Assembly: GCF_040024445.1 (NCBI RefSeq)
Contig: NZ_CP157276.1
Coordinates: 4,278,001-4,342,000 of the forward strand
Direction: 5' to 3'
DNA: 64,000 bases
Origin: Prescottella soli
GTDB lineage: Bacteria > Actinomycetota > Actinomycetes > Mycobacteriales > Mycobacteriaceae
Shown here: positions 10,507 through 19,527 of the stretch, piece after piece
How positions within the stretch are numbered: the first letter of the stretch is position 1
Layout: each line of letters starts with the position of its first letter
Position numbers and translations under genes: made by a program
The notes under the pieces: model-generated
Told to the model about the DNA's origin: nothing
Database searches by the model: none
Seen by the model: only the letters and a program-made list of their open reading frames with translations

Positions 10507-11672
10507 CCGACTACCTGTCCACCGCATCTCTGCCCGACGAGTACCAGCAGCTCGCGAAGACTGTCCGGGACTTCGCACAGAGCGTGGTCGCGCCGGTGTC
10601 CGCCGAGCACGACGCCAACCACACCTTCCCGTACGAGGTGGTCGACGGCATGGCCGACATGGGTCTGTTCGGCCTGCCGTTCCCCGAGGAGTACGGCGGC
10701 ATGGGCGGTGACTACTTCGCGCTGTGCCTCGCGCTCGAGGAGCTCGGCAAGGTCGACCAGTCCGTCGCGATCACCCTCGAGGCCGGCGTCTCGCTCGGCG
10801 CGATGCCGGTGTACCGCTTCGGCAACGAGGAGCAGAAGCAGGAGTGGCTGCCGCAGCTCACGAGCGGAAAGTCGTTGGCGGCGTTCGGTCTCACGGAGCC
10901 CGGCGCCGGCAGCGACGCCGGCGGCACCCGCACCACCGCGAAACTGGAGGATCACCAGTGGGTCATTAACGGCAACAAGCAGTTCATCACCAACTCCGGC
11001 ACGAACATCACCAAGCTCGTCACCGTCACGGCCGTCACCGGTGTCAAGGAGAACGGCAAGAAGGAGATCTCCACGATCCTGGTGCCGACGTCGACCCCCG
11101 GCTTCACCGCCGAGCCGGCCTACAACAAGGTCGGCTGGAACGCCTCCGACACCCACCCGCTGACGTTCCAGGACGTGCGGGTGCCCGAGGCCAACCTGCT
11201 CGGCGAGCGCGGACGCGGCTACGCGAACTTCCTGCGCATCCTCGACGAGGGGCGCATCGCGATCGCGGCGCTGTCGGTCGGCGCCGCGCAGGGCTGCGTC
11301 GACGAGAGCGTCCGCTACGCGAAGGAACGCGAGGCGTTCGGACGCCCGATCGGCGCCAACCAGGCCATCGAGTTCAAGATCGCGCGCATGGAGGCCCGCG
11401 CTCACGTCGCGCGGACCGCGTACTACGACGCCGCCGCACTGATGTTGTCGGGCAAGCCGTTCAAGAAGCAGGCGTCGATCGCGAAGCTCGTCGCCAGCGA
11501 GGCCGCGATGGACAATGCGCGCGATGCCACGCAGATCTTCGGTGGATACGGTTTCATGAACGAGTACCCGGTGGCCCGCCACTACCGCGACAGCAAGATC
11601 CTCGAGGTCGGCGAGGGCACCACCGAGGTCCAGTTGATGCTGATCGCGCGGGAACTGGGGGTGTCGGTGTGA
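10503..11672 (+). CDS. Acyl-CoA dehydrogenase (FadE19-like, short/branched-chain)
   Basis: Encodes 389 aa, the family's usual length. FAD- and substrate-binding motifs are clear: [19 protein letters not shown] (about residues 125-145) and the C-terminal [34 protein letters not shown]. The candidate catalytic base is E371 in GEGTTE, the position used by short- and medium-chain enzymes. The position that supplies the base in mammalian isovaleryl-CoA dehydrogenase (in LDxER) reads LDEGR here, so that Glu is replaced by Gly. Operon position says it oxidises isovaleryl-CoA or a related branched acyl-CoA to feed AccA1/AccD1, while the residues suggest a broader short/branched-chain enzyme. Coupled to both neighbours by 4-base overlaps. 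Confidence 0.92.
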   Translation: MTDYLSTASLPDEYQQLAKTVRDFAQSVVAPVSAEHDANHTFPYEVVDGMADMGLFGLPFPEEYGGMGGDYFALCLALEELGKVDQSVAITLEAGVSLGAMPVYRFGNEEQKQEWLPQLTSGKSLAAFGLTEPGAGSDAGGTRTTAKLEDHQWVINGNKQFITNSGTNITKLVTVTAVTGVKENGKKEISTILVPTSTPGFTAEPAYNKVGWNASDTHPLTFQDVRVPEANLLGERGRGYANFLRILDEGRIAIAALSVGAAQGCVDESVRYAKEREAFGRPIGANQAIEFKIARMEARAHVARTAYYDAAALMLSGKPFKKQASIAKLVASEAAMDNARDATQIFGGYGFMNEYPVARHYRDSKILEVGEGTTEVQLMLIARELGVSV

Positions 11673-12142
11673 CGATGCGCAAGATCGTCCAGCGCGGGCT
11701 GTGGTTCGAGGAGTTCGAGACCGGGGTGGTGTACGCGCACCGGCCCGGGCGCACCATCACCGAGGCCGACAACGTCCTGTTCACGACGCTCACGATGAAC
11801 ACCCAGGCACTGCACCTCGACGCCGCGTTCGCGGCCGAGACGCAGTTCGGTGAGCGCCTGGTGAACTCGATGTTCACGCTGTCCACCCTCGTCGGGCTGT
11901 CCGTGGCACAACTGACGCAGGGGACCATCGTGGCGAACCTCGGCTTCTCTGAGATCGCGTTCCCCAAGCCGCTGTTCCACGGTGACACGTTGTACGCCGA
12001 GACCGTCGTCACCGACCTGCGCGAGTCCCGCAGTCGGCCGGGGGAGGGCATCGTGACCTTCGAACACACCGGCCGCAACCAGCACGGCGACGTCGTGGCA
12101 ACCGCCGTTCGCAAGACCCTCGTGCGGAAGAAGCCGGCATGA
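11669..12142 (+). CDS. MaoC-family enoyl-CoA hydratase/dehydratase
   Basis: Encodes 157 aa from GTG 11669 within a GTGA overlap; ATG 11675 is a possible alternative start. It has a single hot-dog fold with the MaoC signature near residues 28-52 ([25 protein letters not shown]), containing the Asn and His expected at the hydratase site. It corresponds in position to Rv2499c, which hydrates unsaturated branched dicarboxylyl-CoA esters before the CitE-like lyase. Here it should hydrate methylglutaconyl-CoA made by the carboxylase, and possibly itaconyl-CoA. The reaction is inferred from operon order and that homologous system. Confidence 0.88.
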   Translation: MTMRKIVQRGLWFEEFETGVVYAHRPGRTITEADNVLFTTLTMNTQALHLDAAFAAETQFGERLVNSMFTLSTLVGLSVAQLTQGTIVANLGFSEIAFPKPLFHGDTLYAETVVTDLRESRSRPGEGIVTFEHTGRNQHGDVVATAVRKTLVRKKPA

Positions 12143-12996
12143 GCGGCGCGTCGAACACCGAGAGCATCTGGGCGGGAACGCTTCCCGGGCCCGCCTGGCT
12201 GTTCTGTCCGGCCGACCGGCCCGAGCGCTTCGCGAAGGCCGCGGCCGCCGCCGACGTGGTCATCCTCGACCTCGAGGACGGCGTTGCCCCGGCGGACAAG
12301 GAGGCGGCGCGCCGGGCCCTGGTCGACGTCCCGTTGGACCCGGACCGGACGGTGGTGCGGGTGAACGCGCACGGCACCGACGACTACGCGCTCGACTGCG
12401 CGGCGCTGGACCGCACGCCCTACACCGCAGTGATGCTGCCCAAGTGCGAATCCGTGGACCAGGTCCTCGATCTCGCGCCGCTGTCGGTGATCGCGCTCGT
12501 CGAGTCACCGCTCGGCGCGCTGGCGATCGAGCAGGCGGTCCGCGCCGAGAACGCGGTCGGGGTCATGTGGGGCGCCGAGGACCTCGTCGCCGCCCTCGGC
12601 GGAGCGTCGAGCCGTCGCGCCGACGGCAGCTATCGGGACGTCGCCCGGCACGTCCGGTCGACCGCGCTGCTCGCCGCGAAGGCGCACGGCAGGTTCGCGC
12701 TCGACTCGGTGTTCCTCGACATCCCGGACCTGGCCGGACTGGGTGAGGAGTGCGAGGACGCCGTCGCGGTCGGCTTCGACGCCAAGGTCGCGATCCACCC
12801 GAGTCAGATCGACGTCATCCGGCGGGCGTATGCCCCCACCGCGGAGCAGTTGGGTTGGGCCGAGCGGGTTCTCGCTGCGGCGACCCGGGAGCGCGGTGTG
12901 TTCGCGTTCGACGGCCGCATGGTGGATGCCCCGGTACTTCGGCACGCCGAGGAGATCGTGCGGCGCAGCGGCGCCCACAGCGAGGAGCGTGAGTAG
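12139..12996 (+). CDS. citE: CitE-like HpcH/HpaI aldolase (hydroxymethylglutaryl/citramalyl-CoA lyase type)
   Basis: Encodes 285 aa. CitE-family motifs occur in order: [28 protein letters not shown] (acidic metal site), [32 protein letters not shown] and [13 protein letters not shown]. There is no citrate-lyase partner subunit nearby, so this is a stand-alone acyl-CoA lyase. The equivalent M. tuberculosis gene, Rv2498c, is known to cleave both citramalyl-CoA (itaconate breakdown) and HMG-CoA (leucine breakdown). The same dual role is plausible here because the window contains no classical HMG-CoA lyase. ATG 12139 overlaps the upstream stop; the next gene starts directly after the TAG. Confidence 0.9.
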   Translation: MSGASNTESIWAGTLPGPAWLFCPADRPERFAKAAAAADVVILDLEDGVAPADKEAARRALVDVPLDPDRTVVRVNAHGTDDYALDCAALDRTPYTAVMLPKCESVDQVLDLAPLSVIALVESPLGALAIEQAVRAENAVGVMWGAEDLVAALGGASSRRADGSYRDVARHVRSTALLAAKAHGRFALDSVFLDIPDLAGLGEECEDAVAVGFDAKVAIHPSQIDVIRRAYAPTAEQLGWAERVLAAATRERGVFAFDGRMVDAPVLRHAEEIVRRSGAHSEERE

Positions 12997-13743
12997 ATGA
13001 GCAAGCTCTGGAGTTCGGCGGCCGAGGCCGTCGCGGACATCGTCGACGGATCGTCGCTGACGGTCGGTGGTTTCGGGTTGTGCGGAATCCCGACCGAGCT
13101 GATCGGTGCGTTGGGGGAGCGGGGTGTGACCGACCTCGAGGTGTTCTCGAACAACTGCGGCGTCGACGGGTGGGGTCTGGGAATCCTGTTGTCGGCCGGT
13201 CAGATCCGTCGGGTCACTGCGTCGTATGTGGGTGAGAACAAGGAGTTCGCGCGGCAGTACCTGTCGGGGGAGCTCGAGGTGGAGCTGACGCCGCAGGGCA
13301 CGTTGGCCGAGCGGATGCGTGCCGGTGGCGCGGGGATCCCGGCGTTCTACACGCCGGCCGGTGTCGGCACCCCGGTGTCGGAGGGTGGGCTGCCGTGGCG
13401 CTACAACGCGGACGGCTCGGTGGCGGTCGCGTCGCCGGCGAAGGAGACCCGTGAGTTCGGTGGCAAGACGTTCGTGCTCGAGGAGTCGATCGTCGCGGAC
13501 TTCGCGCTGGTGCACGCCGAGATCGGTGACACCGAGGGCAATCTGGTGTTCAACAAGACCGCGATGAACTTCAACCCGCTGGCAGCGATGGCCGGCCGGA
13601 TCACGATCGCTCAGGTCGAGAAGCTGGTGGAGCCGGGCGAGCTCGATCCCGCGCAGGTGCATCTGCCGGGCGTGTTCGTCCAGCGGGTGGTGCATACGGG
13701 TCTGCAGGACAAGCGAATCGAGAAGCGGACGGTGTCGGCATGA
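12997..13743 (+). CDS. scoA: 3-oxoacid CoA-transferase subunit A
   Basis: Encodes 248 aa. The N-terminus shows the subunit A glycine-rich CoA-transferase motif [14 protein letters not shown] (about residues 23-36), and [32 protein letters not shown] follows as in succinyl-CoA:3-ketoacid CoA-transferases. It pairs with the next gene to move CoA between succinate and acetoacetate, the last step of leucine breakdown; itaconate activation is another possibility known for the related mycobacterial pair. ATG 12997 abuts the preceding stop, and the stop overlaps scoB by ATGA. From here the coding sequence uses noticeably more T- and G-ending codons than the accA1-acd part of the operon. Confidence 0.92.
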   Translation: MSKLWSSAAEAVADIVDGSSLTVGGFGLCGIPTELIGALGERGVTDLEVFSNNCGVDGWGLGILLSAGQIRRVTASYVGENKEFARQYLSGELEVELTPQGTLAERMRAGGAGIPAFYTPAGVGTPVSEGGLPWRYNADGSVAVASPAKETREFGGKTFVLEESIVADFALVHAEIGDTEGNLVFNKTAMNFNPLAAMAGRITIAQVEKLVEPGELDPAQVHLPGVFVQRVVHTGLQDKRIEKRTVSA

Positions 13744-14393
13744 GCTGGTCACGTGAGCAGATGGCCGCACGCGCCGCGGCGGAGATGGTCGACGGCGAGT
13801 ACGTGAACCTGGGGATCGGGCTGCCGACGTTGATCCCGAACTACCTGCCCGAGGGCGTGAAGGTGGTGCTGCATTCGGAGAACGGGATCCTGGGCACCGG
13901 CCCGTACCCGAGCGAGGATGCGGTCGATCCGGACCTGATCAACGCGGGCAAGGAGACCGTGACGGTGAATCCGGGTGCGGCGTTCTTCGATTCGGCGTTG
14001 TCGTTCGGGATGATCCGTGGTGGGCACATCGACACCGCGGTGCTCGGTGGCATGCAGGTCTCGAAGACCGGGGACCTGGCCAACTGGATGGTGCCGGGCA
14101 AGATGGTCAAGGGTATGGGCGGAGCGATGGATCTGGTGCACGGTGCCCGCCGGGTGATCGTGGTCATGGAGCACACGGACCGCGATGGTGGCGCGAAGAT
14201 CGTCGAGCGGTGCTCGTTGCCGTTGACCGGTCGGGCGGTGGTGCAGCGCATCATCACCAACCTCGCCGTCATCGATGTCACCGACACCGGGTTGGTGCTG
14301 CGCGAACTCGCACCCGACGTCACGGTCGAGCAGGTGCAGGCGGCAACCGGCACCGAGCTGACCGTCGACTTGAAGGACGCGTCGGCGGCCTGA
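13740..14393 (+). CDS. scoB: 3-oxoacid CoA-transferase subunit B
   Basis: Encodes 217 aa, the usual size of the B subunit. The active-site glutamate is E47 in the motif [13 protein letters not shown]; in this family it forms the enzyme-CoA thioester. GLPTLIPNY and the [43 protein letters not shown] segment are standard for ScoB/AtoA proteins. It works as a heteromer with ScoA, its translationally coupled neighbour. This is the last intact gene of the operon. The next 1.1 kb holds no intact gene, only a decayed acetoacetyl-CoA synthetase that would have acted on the same metabolite. Confidence 0.93.
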   Translation: MSWSREQMAARAAAEMVDGEYVNLGIGLPTLIPNYLPEGVKVVLHSENGILGTGPYPSEDAVDPDLINAGKETVTVNPGAAFFDSALSFGMIRGGHIDTAVLGGMQVSKTGDLANWMVPGKMVKGMGGAMDLVHGARRVIVVMEHTDRDGGAKIVERCSLPLTGRAVVQRIITNLAVIDVTDTGLVLRELAPDVTVEQVQAATGTELTVDLKDASAA

Positions 14394-14549
14394 CATGCCG
14401 GCACCATCTTGAACTGTCGTGGAAGCCGGAATCGGTCGAGGATTACACCGCTTCTCGCTTTCGATCCCGGATTCTCCCGGCTCCGATAATCGTGCTGAGC
14501 GTTGTTGCGCTCAGTGTCTCCCTGCAGCCGACACAGTTCGACGAGATGC

Positions 14550-15388
14550 GACCGGAGTTCGACGGGACTGCCGAAGGGGATCATCGGACCCGGGGACACG
14601 TTCCTGTAGTACACCAGCCCGAGCTGGATGATGTGGAACTTCCAGGTCGCCGGCCTGCTGGTCGGTGCCACGATCGTCAGCTACGACGGCAGTCCTGAAT
14701 GCCCCGACCCGGACTCGTTGTGGGCGCTGGCCGCCCGGCACCGGGTCACCGTGCTCGGTACCAGTCCCGGGTCGTGCTGGCCTGTTCGAAGGCCGGTGCC
14801 GTCCCACGCCGCGACCACGACCTGAGCGCGCTCCGCGCTGTCGGGATCACCGGGTCGACACTGCCGGCGTCGTCGTCGATATGGTTGGCGCACCACGTGG
14901 GTGAGTCGGTCCCGGTCTTCTCGATCGCCGGAGACGCCGACGCCGTGTCGGCTTTCATCGGAGGCGCCCGCACGGTGCCGGTGTGGCCCGGCGAGTTGTC
15001 CGTTCCTTGCCTCGGCGTCGCGCTCGATGCGGACGCTGCCCCAGGATCGTCTTGATCCTGCCCGAGATCGTCGAGGCGCTCGTCATCGGGGCGGAGCAGC
15101 CGGATGGTGGGTACTGGATGCCGCTGCTCGTCGTTCTCGCGGATGGGGCGGTGCTCGACGCCGAACTCGAGGATCGCATCAAGTCCGTCATCCGGAAACA
15201 GACATCGCCGCGGCACGTCCCGGACGAGGTCATCGCGGCACCCGGGGTCCCGCACACCCGCACGGGGAAGAAGCTCGAGGTCCCAATCAAGCGGATGCTC
15301 CAGGGCGCAGATGCCGCGCGGATCATGGTTCAGAGTGCGATCGACGCCCCCGGAACTCATCGATTGGTACCTCGCCCAGAAGCGGTGA
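14550..15388 (+). pseudogene. Decayed acetoacetyl-CoA synthetase
   Basis: Pieces of one acetoacetyl-CoA synthetase can be read in order but in changing frames. From 14556: SSTGLPKGIIGPGDTFL, then an in-frame TAG (14607-14609), then YTSPSWMMWNFQVAGLLVGA and DGSP, then HRVTVLGTSPG. In the next frame, from about 14800: DLSALRAVGITGSTLP, VFSIAGDADAVSAFIGG and PVWPGELS. In a third frame, from about 15056: IVEALVIGAEQPDGGYWMPL, SPRHVPDEVIAAPG and TRTGKKLEVPIKRML. A last shift near 15350 gives PPELIDWYLAQKR and a stop at 15388. The N-terminal half is missing and a stretch is deleted after LPKG. The gene is dead. Bases 14394-14550 and 15389-15485 hold nothing I recognise. Confidence 0.8.
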
Positions 15389-15485
15389 CGGTCGCTGACA
15401 AGGCGTTGCGGTGCGCACCGCAACGAAAATCGCGAACTTCGCAAAAACCTGCACTCCGGTGCCATACGCTGCTGCCGAGGTCGAG

Positions 15486-15509
15486 CGGGAGTGATGGAGG
15501 TCACTCCCG
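15486..15509. promoter_or_regulatory. 9-bp inverted repeat upstream of the ABC importer operon
   Basis: Bases 15486-15494 (CGGGAGTGA) and 15501-15509 (TCACTCCCG) are exact reverse complements separated by 6 bases. The repeat lies 42 bases before the lipoprotein start codon, a good place for an operator or a leader hairpin. The GntR-type regulator at the end of the same gene group is a candidate ligand-sensing partner, but this is only positional inference. Confidence 0.4.
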
Positions 15510-15550
15510 GGATTTACGAGATGCAGCCGTCTACTTGCGAAGGACCCCCC

Positions 15551-16771
15551 GTGAACCTGAAGAGAATTACCCCCGCGATCGCCGCGCTCGTGACCCTCGG
15601 ACTACTGGCTTCGGGCTGCAGTAGCGACAGTGAGGCGGACCCGGCTGCGAACGCCGCCACCGGGACACCGATCAAGGTCGGTCAGATCATTCCCATCGAG
15701 GCGCCGGGCCTCGCATCCGTCAACTCGGCGGAGGGTGCGATCGCCTCGGTCGACGCGTTCAATGCCCGCGGCGGCGTGAACGGACGCCCGCTCGAGCTGG
15801 TGCAGTGCGACTCCATGGGGGATCCCAACAAGGAGGTCGACTGCGCGAACAAGATGATCACGGAGGGTGTCGTCGCGACGATCGCGGACTTCACGCCCGC
15901 CAACAACGATGGGACGTCCCAGGTCCTGCAGAACGCGGGTATCCCGCGAATCGGGTTGAACCCGCTGAACATCTCGGACTTCTCCGCCACGAACGTGTTC
16001 ACCCCGTTCTCCGGCTCGCTGCTCAACCTGTACGGGATGATCGACATCCTGGTGGCCGACGGCAAAACGAAGCTCACCCTCATGCGCCCCGACGTCCCGG
16101 TTGCCGCGATGTTGATCCAGCTGCTCGGCCCGGCCGTGCAGGCGAAGGGCGCCGAGATCGTCAACGAGGTTGCGGTGGGCGCGGGCGCGACCGACTACAC
16201 CCAGTTCATCGCCGCCGCCGAGCGCAACGGAGCACAGGGCGTGATCATGGCGCTGGGCCCGACCGAGGCCAACCCGATCGCCCAGTCGTTCGAGCAGCTC
16301 GGGTCGAAGCTGAGCTTCGCGCTGGGATCGGTCGGGTTCTCCCAGGCTGACCTGCAGGACCTGGGGACCTTCGCCACCTCCTCGAAGTACACCGGCGTGG
16401 TTCCCGCGCCCTCGTCGAGCACAGACGACTTCCCGGGACTGAAGGAGTTCCTGGCGGATATGGAGAAGTCCGGCAAGAAGGAGCTCGAGCTGGAGAACCT
16501 CACCGGCGACGAGATGAACCCGTGGCTGGCGGTGCGCGCGTTCGGTGAGGTCGCGAACGGGCTGACGGACATCAACAAGAGCACGGTTCAGATGGGATTC
16601 GAGAACGCCAAGGACCTCGACATGGCCGGCCTGGTCCCGGCCTGGACACCGGGTGCGGTCGAGCCGTTCGGGATTTTCCAGCGCGTCTCGAACACGATGA
16701 TGTACCGGATGACGTTCGACGGCGACGTGGTGGTCACCGATCCGACGCAATACGACCTGCGCACCTCCTGA
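15551..16771 (+). CDS. ABC importer substrate-binding lipoprotein (branched-chain amino acid/LivK type)
   Basis: Encodes 406 aa from GTG 15551, preceded by GAAGGA (15539-15544); the upstream ATG/GTG codons would place extra residues before the signal peptide. Residues 1-22 form a lipoprotein signal with basic K4R5, a hydrophobic core and lipobox LASG-C23. The mature part is a two-lobed periplasmic binding protein of the Leu/Ile/Val type: IKVGQIIPIEAPGLASVNSAEGAIASVDAFNARGGVNGRPLELV, then VQCDSMGDPNKEVDCANKMI. The lipid-anchored protein should catch substrate outside the membrane for the fused permease encoded next. The family also binds amides, urea, aromatic acids and sterol-derived acids, so the ligand is open. 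Confidence 0.88.
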   Translation: MNLKRITPAIAALVTLGLLASGCSSDSEADPAANAATGTPIKVGQIIPIEAPGLASVNSAEGAIASVDAFNARGGVNGRPLELVQCDSMGDPNKEVDCANKMITEGVVATIADFTPANNDGTSQVLQNAGIPRIGLNPLNISDFSATNVFTPFSGSLLNLYGMIDILVADGKTKLTLMRPDVPVAAMLIQLLGPAVQAKGAEIVNEVAVGAGATDYTQFIAAAERNGAQGVIMALGPTEANPIAQSFEQLGSKLSFALGSVGFSQADLQDLGTFATSSKYTGVVPAPSSSTDDFPGLKEFLADMEKSGKKELELENLTGDEMNPWLAVRAFGEVANGLTDINKSTVQMGFENAKDLDMAGLVPAWTPGAVEPFGIFQRVSNTMMYRMTFDGDVVVTDPTQYDLRTS

Positions 16772-16803
16772 CCCCGAGCACACTTCACCCTGGAGATTGA
16801 CGA

Positions 16804-19527
16804 ATGACTGAGTTACTGCAGTTCGCGATCCTGGGCCTGGGAGCAGGCTCCGCCTACGCGCTCCTTGCGCACGGCATCGTGCTGGTCTACCGCGGCTCCG
16901 GGGTGGTGAACTTCGCGCAGGGCGCGATAGCCATGGTGGCCGCCTATGTGTGTCTGGAAACCTTGCAGCGCGAACATGATTGGGCCTTGCTGCCAGCCTT
17001 TGTGGTGGCGGTCGTGGTGGCCGGACTGATCGGACTGGCGTTCCAGCTGCTGGTGTTGCGCTGGCTGATGAACGCTGCGCCGATCGTCCGGCTGGCCGCC
17101 ACTCTCGGCCTGATGGTGCTCCTGCAGGCGGGGGTGCAGCAGTACTACGGGGCCAAGTCGATCCGGGTGCGAGCCTTCCTGCCCGACGACGCCTATCACT
17201 GGGGAAGCATTGTGGTGCAGCAGGATCGGCTGATCCTGCTGGGGATCGCGGTGGGAATGACTGCCGTGCTCTGGGGGCTGGCCCGGTTCACCCGGGTCGG
17301 CCTCGCCATCACCGCGGCGGCCGAGAACGAGCGCGCCGCCGCGGCACTCGGTTGGTCGCCCCAGCGGCTGGCCGCGCTGACGTGGACCGTCGGTGGTGCA
17401 CTCGCCGGCACCGCCGGCATCCTGGTGGCACCGTTGACGGGACTCACGCCGTCGGCGTTCGTCGTGATCGTCACCGTCTCGGCGCTGGCCGCTGCACTGC
17501 TCGGCAACTTCCGCTCGTTCCCGCTCACCCTGCTCGGCGGGCTGTTGCTCGGCGTGGGTGAGAGCGTGGTCGTCCTGTATCAGGATGACCTGCGGAATCT
17601 GCTCGGGATGGAGACACTCACCGGCATCAACCGGGCGGTGCCGTTCCTGGTCATCCTCATCGTGCTGGTGGTGCGGGGGAAGGGGCTGCCGCTGCGCAGC
17701 CACGTCTCGGAGCGGCTGCCTCGGCTCGGCTCCGGTGAGATCCGTTGGGTGGGTATCGTTCTCGCCGTCGTCGCCGCGGGCGTCGTCATCGCGATCGGCG
17801 GCGATTGGCTGCGGTCACTGACGCTGACCCTGGCTGCCGCGGTCTTCCTGCTGTCGATCGTGGTGCTGACCGGTTTCGCCGGTCAGCTCTCGCTTGCGCA
17901 GTACACCGTCGGCGGGTTGGGCGCGCTGTTCGCCGCGCGACTCGTCGGCCAGGCCGGCTGGCCGTTGCTTCCGGCGGCGATAGTCAGCGTGGTCGCCGTC
18001 GTCGCATTCGGCGTGGTGTTCGCGCTGCCCGCGCTGCGGACACGGGGCGTGAACCTCGCGGTGGTCACCCTGGGGCTCGGGTTCACGGTCCAGGAGATGG
18101 TGTTCAACAACCCGACCCTGACCGGCGACAAGCTCGAGGGTTCGGTCAAGATCTCCGAGCTGAACCTGTTCGGGCTGGAGGTGACGGCTTCCCGATACCC
18201 CGAACGGTGGGCACTGCTGTGTCTCGTCGCACTGATCGTGTGCGGCCTGATGGTGGCGAACCTGCGTCGCTCGCGTACCGGCCGGCGGCTCATCGCGGTG
18301 CGCACCAACGAGCGGGCCGCGGCCTCGCTCGGGATCAGCGTGTTCGCGGTCAAGATCTATGCCTTCGCTCTCGCAGCGGGGTTGGCCGCCGTGGCGGGAA
18401 TTCTTCTCGGCCTGCGCAATACCGCAGTCACTTACCTCGAATTCAACGTGTTCGCCTCGATCAACGCGGTGGTCCAGTCGGTGATCGGCGGGCTCGGGTT
18501 CGTGGTGGGCAGCGTCATCGGCGCACTGATGGCGCCCGGGGCGCTCGTCAGTCGCCTGGTGGACGGTTTGGCCATCGCCAGCCTGCTCGCCGGAGTGATC
18601 CTCATCGTCACCCTGCTCACCAACCAGAACGGAATCGCCGACGTGGTCTCCCGTCAACTCCGGGCGATCGGCAGGCTCCCCGGGCTTGCCGCGTTGCGTC
18701 CGCGGGACACGCGGCGGGTTCACGAACTCTCGGACGAACTGCCGTCCAGCACCGTCGCACCGACGCCGCTGTCGGTTCGCGGGCTGACGGTGCGGTTCGG
18801 CGGCGTCACCGCCGTGGACGGGGTCGACCTCGACGTCGCGCCCGGACAGGTTGTGGGTCTGATCGGGCCGAACGGGGCCGGCAAGACCACCGTGATCGAC
18901 GCGATCACCGGATTCGTCAGTCCCGCGGCGGGACAGTTGACGCTGGGGGACCACGACATCACCGGCTGGTCGACCGCGCGGCGGTCCAAGGGCGGACTCC
19001 GTCGTTCCTTCCAGTCGCTGGAACTGTTCGAGGACGTCACGGTCGGCGAGAACATCCACGCAGGTGCCGACGAGTCCACCTGGAGTACCTGGTTCACCGA
19101 TCTGATCCGCCCCGGCCGCCATCCGCTCTCACCCAGTGCGTCGACCGTCGTGCGGGACTTCGAACTCGAGGACGACTTGGGCGCACTGCCGGGTGAACTG
19201 TCGTACGGTCGGCGCCGGCTGGTGGGTATCGCCAGGGCCGTCGCGTCCGCCCCGTCCGTCATCCTGCTCGACGAGCCTGCGGCCGGTCTGGACGACGCCG
19301 AGAGCCGTGAGCTCGCGGTGGCCATCCGGCATCTGGCGGTGCAGCGCGGGGCGGGGGTGCTGCTCGTCGAGCACGACATGGGTCTGGTGATGTCCACCTG
19401 TGACCGGATCGTGGTGCTCGAGGCAGGCCGGGTGATCGCCGCCGGCACGCCGGACGAGATCTCTGCCAGCGCGGCGGTCCGCGATGCATACCTGGGTACC
19501 GACGACGAGACGGAGGCGGCGCGATGA
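16804..19527 (+). CDS. Triple-fusion ABC importer protein: LivH permease + LivM permease + LivG ATPase
   Basis: Encodes 907 aa. Residues about 1-295 are a LivH-type permease (LGAGSAYALLAHGIVLVYRGSGVVNFAQGAIAM). Residues about 305-630 are a LivM-type permease (LTGFAGQLSLAQYTVGGLGALFAARL, later NAVVQSVIGGLGFVVGSVIG). Residues about 655-900 are an ATPase with Walker A GPNGAGKTT, signature LSYGRRR, Walker B VILLDEPAAGLD and the switch His in LLVEHDMGL. Together with LivF and the lipoprotein this single chain supplies both membrane subunits and one of two ATPases of an importer. GGAG (16792-16795) precedes ATG 16804. No stop or frame change occurs at the domain joints, so the fusion is real in this sequence. 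The stop overlaps livF by ATGA. Confidence 0.92.
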   Translation: MTELLQFAILGLGAGSAYALLAHGIVLVYRGSGVVNFAQGAIAMVAAYVCLETLQREHDWALLPAFVVAVVVAGLIGLAFQLLVLRWLMNAAPIVRLAATLGLMVLLQAGVQQYYGAKSIRVRAFLPDDAYHWGSIVVQQDRLILLGIAVGMTAVLWGLARFTRVGLAITAAAENERAAAALGWSPQRLAALTWTVGGALAGTAGILVAPLTGLTPSAFVVIVTVSALAAALLGNFRSFPLTLLGGLLLGVGESVVVLYQDDLRNLLGMETLTGINRAVPFLVILIVLVVRGKGLPLRSHVSERLPRLGSGEIRWVGIVLAVVAAGVVIAIGGDWLRSLTLTLAAAVFLLSIVVLTGFAGQLSLAQYTVGGLGALFAARLVGQAGWPLLPAAIVSVVAVVAFGVVFALPALRTRGVNLAVVTLGLGFTVQEMVFNNPTLTGDKLEGSVKISELNLFGLEVTASRYPERWALLCLVALIVCGLMVANLRRSRTGRRLIAVRTNERAAASLGISVFAVKIYAFALAAGLAAVAGILLGLRNTAVTYLEFNVFASINAVVQSVIGGLGFVVGSVIGALMAPGALVSRLVDGLAIASLLAGVILIVTLLTNQNGIADVVSRQLRAIGRLPGLAALRPRDTRRVHELSDELPSSTVAPTPLSVRGLTVRFGGVTAVDGVDLDVAPGQVVGLIGPNGAGKTTVIDAITGFVSPAAGQLTLGDHDITGWSTARRSKGGLRRSFQSLELFEDVTVGENIHAGADESTWSTWFTDLIRPGRHPLSPSASTVVRDFELEDDLGALPGELSYGRRRLVGIARAVASAPSVILLDEPAAGLDDAESRELAVAIRHLAVQRGAGVLLVEHDMGLVMSTCDRIVVLEAGRVIAAGTPDEISASAAVRDAYLGTDDETEAAR

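Noticed and set aside
14394-15550. Several short plus- and minus-strand frames in this gap as separate small genes
   Set aside because: The plus-strand pieces from about 14550 to 15388 are consecutive fragments of one acetoacetyl-CoA synthetase; the minus-strand frames are their complements. No independent gene is supported.
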